From: Opitutia bacterium Tous-C4FEB
GTDB taxonomy: Bacteria > Verrucomicrobiota > Verrucomicrobiia > Opitutales > Opitutaceae
Direction of reading: 5' to 3'
Length of the DNA: 64,000 nucleotides
NCBI GenBank assembly: GCA_002304445.1
Contig: NEVA01000001.1
Coordinates: 372,001 to 436,000, forward strand
Positions 15,421 through 24,138 of the stretch are shown one piece after another. Numbering within the stretch: position 1 is the first letter of the stretch; every line of letters begins with the position of its first letter. A program made the translations under genes and the position numbers. The notes under the pieces are model-generated. The model saw only the letters and a list, made by a program, of their open reading frames with translations. It had not been told where the DNA came from and searched no databases.

Positions 15421-18348
15421 TCACTTGCTGGCGAGATAGGTGATCAAGTCCGCCATCGCCCCCGCCGGGAGAGCAGCCTCCAACCCTTCGGGCATGAGCG
15501 ACCGTCCGGAACTGACCAGCAGTCGCACCTCGTTTCGCAGGATCACATGCTCCGCGCCGTCGAGTCCGCGCAGCGTGATGCTGTTGCCCGCCTCCGCGAC
15601 CAACATTCCCGCCAGCGAACGTCCGTCGAGCAGCGTCGCCGCATACATCATGTAGCGATCTTCCACCGCCCGATTCGGATCGAGTATGTGCGTCACCAGA
15701 TACGGCGCCGACCGGTCCTTCACGACCGCGATATCCGGCCCGATCAGCCCGCCAGCTTCCTTGCCGAACGCGTGGCACGCGCGGCAATTCTGCGCAAACA
15801 CCGCCGACCCTTTTCCCGCGTCGCCCCGGCGGTCTTTGAGCGCCGCCAACATCAGGTCGATCGCCGCCTGCCGGTTCGGATCGATGCCCGCCTGAAACAC
15901 GCGCGTCGCCCGGACCGCCAGGTTCGCATCGATGTGATGCGTCAGCCGTTGTTTCTGCGCCGGATCGATCTGCGCGAGCATCGTCGGATCCGCCTCGACA
16001 CGGTCGAGCAACACTTGCGACCACGCGACGCGGCTCGTCACCAACTCGATCACCGCCGCGCGCACCGCCGCACCGTGGCTAGGCCAACCGGCCAGCACCC
16101 GATTCGGCACCGTCGAACGGTTCATCCGCCCGAGCGTCGCCACCGCCGCGACCTGAACTTCGACCGGCACCTGCGGCACCAACAACCCCGCGAGCAATTC
16201 AAAGTCTTCATCCTGCGCCGAGCGCGCGCGCCCCAAGATCCGCACCGCCGCCACCCGGTCTGCCGCTGGGGCGTTCGCCTCGGCCGCCACGCGCCGCGCC
16301 GCAGCAAACAGCGCATCCGTCCCCGCCAGCGCCCGCTGCATCGGCTCATCCGCCGTGCGCTGAAGTTGCGCGAGCGTCTTGTTGTTGCGCTGCAACCAAT
16401 CGAGGAGCTGCGCCAGCGAACGAAACGCCGCCGGCCAGTCACCCGCTTCACTCCGGCCCGCAATCGCCGTCAACAACCCCGCGAGCGCCTTCGCGTTCTC
16501 CGTCACGGTCGCCACTTCGACCAGCAGCGAATTCTCCGCCCCGCCGTCCCGCTGCAACGCCGCCATGAGCGTCTCGGCGTGGGGCAGCGCCGAGCTCATC
16601 GCCGCCGCCTTTACAAAACGATCGTCCTCCCTCCGCAGCAGTCGTGCGAGGGCCTCACCCGCCGCCGGTTCGCGCCACTCGCCCAACGTATACGCCGCCT
16701 GCAGCCGCACGCCCGCATCCGCGTCGTCCGCCCGCGCGATGATCGCGGGCAACAACTCGGGCGAGTCCTTCGTCCACGCCTCGCTCAACCGCACCGCCTG
16801 CCGACGCACGCCTGGGTGCTCATCCGCCATCGCTCGGACAACGACTGCCGATTTCAACTCCCCGAGCCCTTGCAACGCCCACAACGCCTGCGCCCGCGTT
16901 ACCGGCCGCAGCGACTCAGCCACGAGTTTCTCCAACTGCGGCGCAGCCTCGCGCAGCTCGCGCCACCCGAGTTGCTGCTGCGCGAGATCGCGCACCACCC
17001 CGCTGGGACTTTCCAGCGCCGCGACCAAGCCCGCTGCATCCGCCCGGTCCAGCCGCGGCACCGCCCGCAGCGGCACACCTTTTGCCCGCACGCGATAGAT
17101 CCGCCCTTTGTCCTCGCCCGCCCGCAGATCGCCCAGCCGCTTCTGCCACTCGGCCGGCACCCATTTCGGATGCTCGATCACCAGCCGATACATATCCGCG
17201 ATATACAGCGCTCCGTCCGGACCCGCCCGCGCAGCCGTGAACCGCGACCACAGATCGGCCGACGCAAAAAACTCCGACTCCTTCTCGCCCTCCGGGCGCT
17301 CGCCGACAAACGACGACCCCACCGCGCTCACCCGCTCGCGATGGACCAGATTGTGCACCGGTTCGCAGACAAAGATATTCCCCGCCACCTCGGGCCCGAG
17401 CAGATCGTCGCGGTAGATCGCCGGGCTGCACGCCGACGTGAAATGGTTGAAACCGTGCGGGTCGTTAAACCGGGCGAAGGTCTCGCTCACCGGGAACACC
17501 CGCGCCGCCCCTGCGCTCGCCCCCACGGTCACGATCGCGTTTGGCGGCACCAAGTGCGGATTTCTCCGCAGGTAACGTTCTTCGAGCGCATAGTGCCAGA
17601 GCGGGTTCGAATTGTTGCAGCCAAACCAGTTCCCCCAATCGTCGCGGCTGCGCCCAAACTGCGAGTTCCCCACCAACAGCTCGATCTCGCCCGTATCCGG
17701 CGCGATGCGAAAGTCCCGCCGGCCGACGTCCACGGTCCGCTCGGTTTTCGTCGAGGTGATCTTTCCGCCGCTCTCCCCGTTCGCCAGATGCACCCAACCG
17801 TCGAGCGACCACTCGAGGCTGTTCGTGAGATGCTGCTCGTTGCCTTCGGCGAGCCCGCGAAATCGCACCGTCGTCCGGTCCGCGCGGCCATCGCCGTCGG
17901 TGTCCTGCAGGAAGAGCACGTTCGGCACCGAGGCCACGAGCACGCCGTCGCGCCACGGCAACACCGAGGTGGGCGCCCTCAGGCCGTCGGCAAACAGCGT
18001 GGATTTATCGAAAACCCCGTCGCCCCGCGTCGATTCCAGCACGCGAATCCGCCCGCCCGGTTTCCCTTTGCCATCCATGCCGCTCGGGTAGTCGGCCATC
18101 TCCACCACCCACATCCGTCCGTCGGGACCAAAGGAGAAATTGATCGGATCCAGCACCATCGGCTCGGCCGCGACGAGTTCCACTTCAAATCCGGCCGAGA
18201 CCTTGATCGCCGCCAGCGAGGCCGCCGGGCTCCGCGCCTCCGGCACCACCAGAGTGGCGGGCGGCGCGACTTCTTTATAAGCGCGCGCCGGCGCGACCAT
18301 CCCCGCACTCGCGGCCACCAGCATTCCCACGCGTAACCAAAGTTTCAT
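15421..18348 (-). CDS. PVC-type membrane-bound dehydrogenase with HEAT repeats and c-type heme
   Basis: The 975-residue exported protein has a signal peptide (residues 1-23), an N-terminal beta-propeller of the PVC dehydrogenase type (GFEVELVAAEPMVLDPINF, FGPDGRMWVVEM, NSLEWSLDGWVHLANG, DPHGFNHFTSACSPAIYRDD, DGALYIADMYR), a central helical HEAT-repeat region (about residues 440-760) and a C-terminal cytochrome c module with CRACH at 855-859 and a likely distal GLIGPDI segment. Such proteins are abundant in Verrucomicrobia and Planctomycetes and are thought to oxidise sugars or alcohols outside the cytoplasm, but few are characterised. Its start overlaps the stop of the ceramidase-like gene by 4 nt (ATGA), so the two are translationally coupled. 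Confidence 0.92.
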   Translation of the reverse strand: MKLWLRVGMLVAASAGMVAPARAYKEVAPPATLVVPEARSPAASLAAIKVSAGFEVELVAAEPMVLDPINFSFGPDGRMWVVEMADYPSGMDGKGKPGGRIRVLESTRGDGVFDKSTLFADGLRAPTSVLPWRDGVLVASVPNVLFLQDTDGDGRADRTTVRFRGLAEGNEQHLTNSLEWSLDGWVHLANGESGGKITSTKTERTVDVGRRDFRIAPDTGEIELLVGNSQFGRSRDDWGNWFGCNNSNPLWHYALEERYLRRNPHLVPPNAIVTVGASAGAARVFPVSETFARFNDPHGFNHFTSACSPAIYRDDLLGPEVAGNIFVCEPVHNLVHRERVSAVGSSFVGERPEGEKESEFFASADLWSRFTAARAGPDGALYIADMYRLVIEHPKWVPAEWQKRLGDLRAGEDKGRIYRVRAKGVPLRAVPRLDRADAAGLVAALESPSGVVRDLAQQQLGWRELREAAPQLEKLVAESLRPVTRAQALWALQGLGELKSAVVVRAMADEHPGVRRQAVRLSEAWTKDSPELLPAIIARADDADAGVRLQAAYTLGEWREPAAGEALARLLRREDDRFVKAAAMSSALPHAETLMAALQRDGGAENSLLVEVATVTENAKALAGLLTAIAGRSEAGDWPAAFRSLAQLLDWLQRNNKTLAQLQRTADEPMQRALAGTDALFAAARRVAAEANAPAADRVAAVRILGRARSAQDEDFELLAGLLVPQVPVEVQVAAVATLGRMNRSTVPNRVLAGWPSHGAAVRAAVIELVTSRVAWSQVLLDRVEADPTMLAQIDPAQKQRLTHHIDANLAVRATRVFQAGIDPNRQAAIDLMLAALKDRRGDAGKGSAVFAQNCRACHAFGKEAGGLIGPDIAVVKDRSAPYLVTHILDPNRAVEDRYMMYAATLLDGRSLAGMLVAEAGNSITLRGLDGAEHVILRNEVRLLVSSGRSLMPEGLEAALPAGAMADLITYLASK

Positions 18349-19733
18349 CGCGATGTTCCTTTCATAAAAGTTGCAGGTAACAGGTCATGCACGGTGCGTA
18401 CAATCCGGTCTTCCGTGTCTTCGGCCAAGCGCGTCGGCCAACCGTAATAGTCCATCGCGGCCTCCGCTTCATACCCGCCTTCCTTGAGCACTTGGCGCGA
18501 GGGGATGTAGCACGGCACATGGTTCGCATAGGCGTTTACCCACAAGCGCGAAACCCCGAGCTCGCGTTTCAACCGCAGCGCATAGTCCGCGACGACTTCG
18601 CCGCCCAGAAACACCATCGCGAAATCCCCCTCAAAAGCCCACGCCTGCACCGGATAGGGCACGATCGAGGGCAACGGTTTCCCCTCGTCGAGTTGCCGCA
18701 AAAACTGCGCCGCCGCGTAGGCCACATTCGGCTTTCCCGTGAGCCGCGCCTCGAGTTCCGCGCGCGGCACCACGCGACCCAGCGGCAGTTCGATGCGCCG
18801 AAACGCCGCGTGCGTCACCCGGCCCAGCGCGCGCATTTCCCCCGCCATCACCCGCGCCACTTCATCGGCCACCGCGCCGCCGTTCGTCGCCACGGCCGGC
18901 AAACCCCGGGGCTGCGGATCGGCGTCCGCCCCGCAACCGATCGCCACGAGCGCCACGGCCCCCGCGTGCCTGCCCTCGATGCGTTTCGCCGCCTCGCCGG
19001 CCCAGTCGGGATGCACGTAGTTGTCCCCGCCCTTGAGCGTCGTGCAATGGCACGCATAGTTCACCAACACGGCGCGCACCGCGCCTTGCGCATCCACCGC
19101 CCGCAGCACCGGCAGCGCATGATCCACCGGCCCGCCCGGCGTCGCTTTGTAACCGGTATGCTTGCCGTCAACAATCAGCCGGCGATTCACGGCGAACTCC
19201 GCCGTGCCTTGCGCCCACGCGAGCCGCGCCGGCCGTCGATCCGCCAACGCCGCCAGCGCCACTTCGATGAGTTTTTCCTGCAACTTCGCCGCGTAGCGCT
19301 CGATCCGCGCGTTCTCTTCCGCGGGCAGGTCCCGCGAAAACATGAAGGGAATGGTGCCCCCGATCGCCGGTCCCGTGTGTTGATGCGTCGCGCACACCGC
19401 GATGCGCTCCCGCGTGAGCCCCGGATGCTTCGCCCGCACCGCCGCAGCCACGGCATCGCTCATCGTTTCGCTCACCGCGATCACATCCGCGGTCACGATC
19501 ACCACGGGCCCGTCCGCATCGGATCCGATCGCGAGCGCCCGCGCCGACAGCGGCGCCTCCACCCGCGTGGCCTCGGCGAGCCGTGACTGATAACCCGCCA
19601 GCCGGATCGGCAGCTCCGGCGTGATATCAACTTTCGCCCCGCCTACCGCCACCGTCGTTTCCGCCGCACCCAGCGCGATCACCAGCATCAGACTCAACGC
19701 CCCTCCGCGGGCTCCGGCACGCAGGATCTTCAT
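18345..19733 (-). CDS. Neutral/alkaline ceramidase-like secreted protein
   Basis: The 462-residue protein has a signal peptide (ALSLMLVIALGAAETT) and the N-terminal domain of neutral/alkaline non-lysosomal ceramidases (PF04734): VGGAKVDITPELPIRLAGY, the zinc-binding segment CATHQHTGPAIGG, and NYACHCTTLKGGDNYVHPDW, which carries a second set of histidines. The family hydrolyses the amide of ceramide through a zinc-activated water. In Verrucomicrobia and Planctomycetes these paralogs are numerous and usually uncharacterised, so a different amide or ester substrate is likely. It sits between a Gfo/Idh/MocA oxidoreductase (8-nt gap) and the PVC dehydrogenase (ATGA overlap), which argues for one pathway. 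Confidence 0.9.
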   Translation of the reverse strand: MKILRAGARGGALSLMLVIALGAAETTVAVGGAKVDITPELPIRLAGYQSRLAEATRVEAPLSARALAIGSDADGPVVIVTADVIAVSETMSDAVAAAVRAKHPGLTRERIAVCATHQHTGPAIGGTIPFMFSRDLPAEENARIERYAAKLQEKLIEVALAALADRRPARLAWAQGTAEFAVNRRLIVDGKHTGYKATPGGPVDHALPVLRAVDAQGAVRAVLVNYACHCTTLKGGDNYVHPDWAGEAAKRIEGRHAGAVALVAIGCGADADPQPRGLPAVATNGGAVADEVARVMAGEMRALGRVTHAAFRRIELPLGRVVPRAELEARLTGKPNVAYAAAQFLRQLDEGKPLPSIVPYPVQAWAFEGDFAMVFLGGEVVADYALRLKRELGVSRLWVNAYANHVPCYIPSRQVLKEGGYEAEAAMDYYGWPTRLAEDTEDRIVRTVHDLLPATFMKGTSR

Positions 19734-19741
19734 CGCTCAAA

Positions 19742-21217
19742 TTACACCTTCTCCGGGATCACATACGGCGGGCGTTGCGTCTCGCGCAGGAGATAACGCG
19801 CGCGCTCCAGCGTGCCTTCCCCGCCCGACGCCACCCGCGCAATCCCGTCGCCGTTGCGCTCGATGTCCATCCACGGCCCGAGCGAGAGCGGACGCTTCGC
19901 CAAATCGACGCCGTGCACCCCGAGGTGGTCCGCCAACGATCTCGCCACGCCGGCCGCCGCCGGCATCGCGTCCAACGCGCCCGCGATCTCCTGCGACGTG
20001 GCCGGCGCTCCGACGCGCATCGAAATATTTCCGAGATGACACATCGCCGCCGAGGCGTGGCCGATCTCGGCCGACGCCGCGAGATCCTGCGTGCGCCGGC
20101 TGCGCACCGCATCGAGAAAGTTCGTCATGTGCGCCACGACGCCGCCTTCCCCGGGGAATTTCTTGATGACTTTGCCGCTCAGGTCATTCGCCGTGCAACC
20201 GATCAGCCCCGCCAACGTGCCGCCTTCGCAATGCGCCACCACGCCCACGCGCAGCCCGCCCGCCTGGTCCATATACGTCACGCCCGGCTTCGCCGGCAGC
20301 CCGCGCGCTTCGAAAATCACCGGCGCCGCGTCGTAATCGTAAACCGCGATCTGCGCGTTCGGCGTCTCCGCCGGATCGTCGTGCACGAAGCGGCCCCCGA
20401 GCCCGAGCACCCGCTTCGGCGGTCCGTCGGCCCGCACCATGCGCCGCGCGACATCGAGGATGTGCACGCCGTTGTTGCCCAGCTCGCCGTTGCCCGTCGC
20501 CCATGACCAGTGCCAGTCGTAGTGCACCTTGTCCCGCTCGAGCGGCGACACCGGGGCCGGTCCGCAAAACGCCTCGTAATTCATCCAGTCCGGATACCAC
20601 GGCGCCCGGCGCGGGATCGCGTCGCGTTTCCCGTAGTAGGGCGCGTGGACATACTTGATCTTCCCCAGCCCGCCTTCGTGCAGAAACTTGATGCCCGCCG
20701 CGAGTCCGTCCTCCGAGCGATACTGCGTGCCCACTTGCACGATGCGCCCGTACTTTGCGGCGGCCTCCACCATCTTGCGCCCTTCCCACACGGTGTGGCT
20801 CATCGGTTTCTCGACGTAGACATCCTTGCCCGCCTGACACGCCCACACCGTGAGCAACGCGTGCCAATGATTCGGCGTCACCACGAGCACCGCGTCCACA
20901 TCCGCCCGCGCCAGCAACGCGCGCGCATCCGGGGTGGTAAACGGGGCCGCCGTCCCCGGTTTCAGTACGGCCTGCGCCTTCGCGATCTGCGTCGGATCGA
21001 CATCGCACAACGCGACGACCCGCACATCCGTCCGCAGCATGAGTTGCTTGATGTGCGCCTGCGCCTTGGCCCCGCAGCCGATGATGCCCAGCCGCACCGC
21101 GTCATTCGCCCCGACCGGCGCGGCCCACGCGGGTGCCCGGAGTCCGGCGGCCAGCGCACCGGCTCCCGCCGCCCAAGCCGTTTTCACCAAAAATGCACGT
21201 CGGTTAATTTCTTTCAT
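19742..21217 (-). CDS. Tat-exported Gfo/Idh/MocA family oxidoreductase
   Basis: The 491-residue protein opens with a Tat signal (INRRAFLVKTAWAAGAGALAAG). The mature part is an NAD(P)-binding Rossmann fold (VRLGIIGCGAKAQAH; ALCDVD at the second strand end; VTPNHWHA; DVYVEKPMSHTV with the catalytic-type EKP lysine) followed by the alpha/beta C-terminal domain (YPDWMNYEAFCGPAP, HYDWHWSWATGNGELGNNGVHILD). Members oxidise, reduce or hydrolyse sugars and sugar-like compounds with bound nicotinamide cofactor. Tat export fits a protein secreted with its cofactor. It heads a three-gene operon with the ceramidase-like and dehydrogenase genes. The substrate is not evident. Confidence 0.93.
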   Translation of the reverse strand: MKEINRRAFLVKTAWAAGAGALAAGLRAPAWAAPVGANDAVRLGIIGCGAKAQAHIKQLMLRTDVRVVALCDVDPTQIAKAQAVLKPGTAAPFTTPDARALLARADVDAVLVVTPNHWHALLTVWACQAGKDVYVEKPMSHTVWEGRKMVEAAAKYGRIVQVGTQYRSEDGLAAGIKFLHEGGLGKIKYVHAPYYGKRDAIPRRAPWYPDWMNYEAFCGPAPVSPLERDKVHYDWHWSWATGNGELGNNGVHILDVARRMVRADGPPKRVLGLGGRFVHDDPAETPNAQIAVYDYDAAPVIFEARGLPAKPGVTYMDQAGGLRVGVVAHCEGGTLAGLIGCTANDLSGKVIKKFPGEGGVVAHMTNFLDAVRSRRTQDLAASAEIGHASAAMCHLGNISMRVGAPATSQEIAGALDAMPAAAGVARSLADHLGVHGVDLAKRPLSLGPWMDIERNGDGIARVASGGEGTLERARYLLRETQRPPYVIPEKV

Positions 21218-21382
21218 AGGGTCAAAGCGGCACTCGCGCCGCGCCGATCAGCATACACGCCCGCCGCCGGGCTCAAGCCCGGAGGCGCTTTTCTTCGTCG
21301 ACCGCGGTGAATAATAGCCCGTGGCGGACGAGGTCACGAGCCCGTCCGCGCCTGCCCCTGCTCTGCCCCGCGCCGTGCCGAC

Positions 21383-21913
21383 TTAGCCCGCTTCCGCCCG
21401 CACGTGGAATTTTTCATGCGCAAGCAGATTGAAGCGGTGCACGGCCAAACCCAGCTCCGCGAAAAGCGCTCCCGCCTCCGCATCGGCCGCGCCGCTTTCC
21501 ATCCGCCGCTGCGTGCGCCGAAAGCGCTCGGCCAACGGGCGGTGCTCATCGATGTCGCCCAAGCGGCGCAAAAGGCGGCGGATTTTCTCCGCCGCGCGCC
21601 GCGCCTTTCGCACCTCGCGCAAAGCATCCGCGGCCGAAATCGCGCCGGTTTGCGCGGCGGTGAACACGCCGCACTCAAACGCCCGGCATTGCCCCGGCCG
21701 ATCCGCATAAACCCGGCACGTGCGATCCGCGCACAACGCCGCGCACGGCTGACGAAAGAACGTCACGGGCACCCGCCCGCGCGTGACCGCCACCGGCAGA
21801 CCGAGCGCACGCAGGTGCTTCGCATCGTCGCGCGGCCCGAGCTGGACGTTGTCAAAAAGGGTGCCGTCGCAGCACAAGCCGCAAGCAAGGCAGAGGTGTT
21901 CGCCGGAGTTCAC
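21383..21913 (-). CDS. YkgJ family cysteine-cluster protein
   Basis: The chosen 176-residue frame starts at a GTG preceded 7 nt upstream by GGGAGGG, a strong ribosome-binding site. The open frame extends to 22099 but those residues are unrelated. The protein has the CxxCxxCC-type cluster (CLACGLCCDGTLF near residues 8-20), CAALCADRTCRVYADRPGQCRAFECG, which together supply about nine cysteines of the YkgJ family (PF03692), probably binding iron-sulfur or zinc. The C-terminal half is helical and charged. Function is unknown for the family. It stands alone between the oxidoreductase operon and a decayed region. Confidence 0.85.
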   Translation of the reverse strand: MNSGEHLCLACGLCCDGTLFDNVQLGPRDDAKHLRALGLPVAVTRGRVPVTFFRQPCAALCADRTCRVYADRPGQCRAFECGVFTAAQTGAISAADALREVRKARRAAEKIRRLLRRLGDIDEHRPLAERFRRTQRRMESGAADAEAGALFAELGLAVHRFNLLAHEKFHVRAEAG

Positions 21914-22104
21914 GCCCCACCCTCCCGCCGCCGCCCGCCCAAGCGCAAGCCGCCCGTCAAAAAGCAGCCCCGGCCTCTGGTCCGCGAACTTGAGCCTGAA
22001 TCGCCGGAGTTCTCGCCGACGCCAGATCTTCAAAACCCCACCCAAGCCCGCCCCAAAAACGAGGCAGGACGAGATCTCCAACCCGCCCTCCGCGCCCACG
22101 CCTC

Positions 22105-22351
22105 GCGCCCTCGCCCACCGCTACCGCACCCTCGACGGCCGGCCGTTCAACTACGAAACCGTTTCCCTCCCCGCGCCCGCGCTCTTCGAACTCGCCCGCA
22201 ATCCCGGCAAGAACACCGATGTCGCCACCGCCACTACGAGATCGTTCAACGTCTCCCTTCCTTCGCCGAAAAATGCCGCGCCGATCTCCGCAGCTCGCTC
22301 ACCGGCCGCACCGGCGGCGGCCTCCGCGAACCCGGTCGTCCGACACCGTGA
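22105..22351 (+). pseudogene. Frameshifted coding remnant, unidentified
   Basis: One frame reads ALAHRYRTLDGRPFNYETVS, LPAPALFELARNPGKNTDVA and then breaks. A neighbouring frame continues RHYEIVQRLPSFAEKCRADL, RSSLTGRTGGGLREP to a TGA at 22349-22351. Both pieces have ordinary protein composition, unlike the arginine- and proline-rich antisense frames around them, and they join with a single frameshift near 22233. I could not assign a family. It is most likely the remains of a gene whose 5' and 3' parts are gone. The rest of 21914-22509, including a lower-GC stretch at 22350-22480, holds nothing else I recognise. Confidence 0.4.
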
Positions 22352-22509
22352 TTTCCCATCAATTTCAGTCCAAGCGTGTTCATCCTCTTTCAATTTATAT
22401 CCGGTTCTTTGTCTCTTTCACCGGCATTCGGCCCTTCACTTCGTTAACTCCTCATCGCTGGAGCCGTCTGAAAGTTTCGTGGCGCAGAAATTTGACTACG
22501 CTCCTCTCT

Positions 22510-24138
22510 TCATCCGGCCCGTGCCACGCCCCACGGCGAGAACGTCACAACCACTGCGAGCCAAACGATCGCCAAGGCTACTAGCGTAAATCGGAAAATA
22601 CGCCGCTCTTGGCTGGTCATCGAGTTTGCCGCGGCCGCAGCCTTGAGATCCGCCACTTCGTTCGCGCCCGGATTCGCTCCGCCGCTGCGACTGACCAATG
22701 CCATCGTCGCCGCGCAGAAGAGCGTGATCACAAAACCACAGTTCAACGCGCTGCGGAGGTAGCGCGGGAGCTGCGCGACGATGTCAGGCTGGCCGAGCGC
22801 CCAAAATGTAATCGCTCCGAGCACCGTGCCCACCGTCAGCGTGGCCACGGCACCACGCGGGGTCGCCCGGCGGGTGAAGATGCCCGCAACGACACACACG
22901 AAAACGGGCGGCGCGAGGAGCGACCAGATTTGCACGAGATAACCGTAGACGCCTTTGAACTGCTTGATCTCCGGCGCCAGCACCGCACACAGCACCAGCA
23001 CCACCACCATAATACCGCGGCCCATCCGCACCCGGGCCGGCTCGGACAGTTTCGGGGTGAAGCGCAGCACAAAATCATACGACACCATCGACGCCGCCGC
23101 TGAAAGACCCGCCGCCACCGTGCCGAGAATCGCGGCGAGCAATCCCGCAAGCACGATTCCCGCGAGTCCCGGCGGAACATAGGTCGACACCAGCCGGGCA
23201 TAAACTTGGTCGGCCTGCGCCAGCCCGGGAATCAGTTTCGCCGCAATCACACCCGGCGCCGCGATGATAAAGAGCGCAAGAATCTTCAGAAACGCCGCGA
23301 ACACCGCACCCATCTTCGAGTGATACACACTCCGCGCCGCGAGCGCCCGCTGCACATAATCGTGATCGGTACAGTGTCCGTGCACTGCAAGCACCAGTCC
23401 GCCCGTGATCATCGGCAGCCACCCAAACGCATGATCCCACGGCAGCACCACGGTCCACAGGCTGTTGCCCGCCCCACCGGGGGTCGACAACACCCCAGCC
23501 CATCCGCCCGCGGCCGATAGCGTCAGGAAAAACGTGATCGCTCCACCCGCGACGAGGAGCGCGACTTGCATGAGATCGGTCAAAAGCACCGACCGCAGCC
23601 CCCCAAATACCGTATAGGTGCCCGCCGCCAACGCGATCGCCGCCACCGCCAGGTTGAACTCCCGCGTCGAACCCATGCCCATAAGGTCCGTCAATACGGT
23701 CGCTCCCGCATAGAGCGCACTCGCGATACTGGCCGCCAAAATCATCACGATATTGATCGCAGACACGAACATCCTCGTGCTGAGACTGTAGCGGCGCTCG
23801 AAAAACTCCGGCGCCGTGCGCAGTTTCAATGACAGATAGACGTCCACGAAAAATACCGCGAGCAAAGCGAAGCACGATGCCCCCACGAGTTGAAACGCTC
23901 CCGCCGCCAATCCAATCGTGTAAGCGAGTCCCGCCTGACCCACGAACTGCTGGCTCGAGATGTTCGCCGAAAACATCGACGCTCCGATCATCGGCCACGT
24001 CGCCTCCCGGTCCGCGAGAAACAGCGCCTCCGCACTGCGAATCTTCTTCCGCCCAAACCAGAGCCCGAGCGCAATCGTGAGCGCAAAATAGCCTCCAATG
24101 ATCACTCCGTCGAGGGGCGTGATGCGCAGGGCGTTCAT
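22510..24138 (-). CDS. Sodium:solute symporter (SSS family)
   Basis: The 542-residue integral membrane protein starts at MNALRITPLDGVIIGGYFAL; an in-frame ATG 30 nt upstream lies inside the preceding gene and is not preferred. About 13 hydrophobic helices are visible. Family hallmarks include FLADREATWPMIGASMFSAN after helix 1, TVFGGLRSVLLTDLMQ around helix 6, and the conserved MVSYDFVLRF segment. It should use the sodium gradient to import a small solute such as a sugar or sugar acid. Its ATG overlaps the stop of the upstream sulfatase gene (ATGA), so the two are translationally coupled. That pairing points to a sulfated or desulfated sugar as cargo. Confidence 0.93.
   Translation of the reverse strand: MNALRITPLDGVIIGGYFALTIALGLWFGRKKIRSAEALFLADREATWPMIGASMFSANISSQQFVGQAGLAYTIGLAAGAFQLVGASCFALLAVFFVDVYLSLKLRTAPEFFERRYSLSTRMFVSAINIVMILAASIASALYAGATVLTDLMGMGSTREFNLAVAAIALAAGTYTVFGGLRSVLLTDLMQVALLVAGGAITFFLTLSAAGGWAGVLSTPGGAGNSLWTVVLPWDHAFGWLPMITGGLVLAVHGHCTDHDYVQRALAARSVYHSKMGAVFAAFLKILALFIIAAPGVIAAKLIPGLAQADQVYARLVSTYVPPGLAGIVLAGLLAAILGTVAAGLSAAASMVSYDFVLRFTPKLSEPARVRMGRGIMVVVLVLCAVLAPEIKQFKGVYGYLVQIWSLLAPPVFVCVVAGIFTRRATPRGAVATLTVGTVLGAITFWALGQPDIVAQLPRYLRSALNCGFVITLFCAATMALVSRSGGANPGANEVADLKAAAAANSMTSQERRIFRFTLVALAIVWLAVVVTFSPWGVARAG

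Noticed and set aside
15103-18336. 1077-codon open frame on the plus strand
   Set aside because: Only its first codons belong to the PSCyt1 remnant; the rest is the antisense of the HEAT-repeat dehydrogenase with no motifs and unnatural composition.
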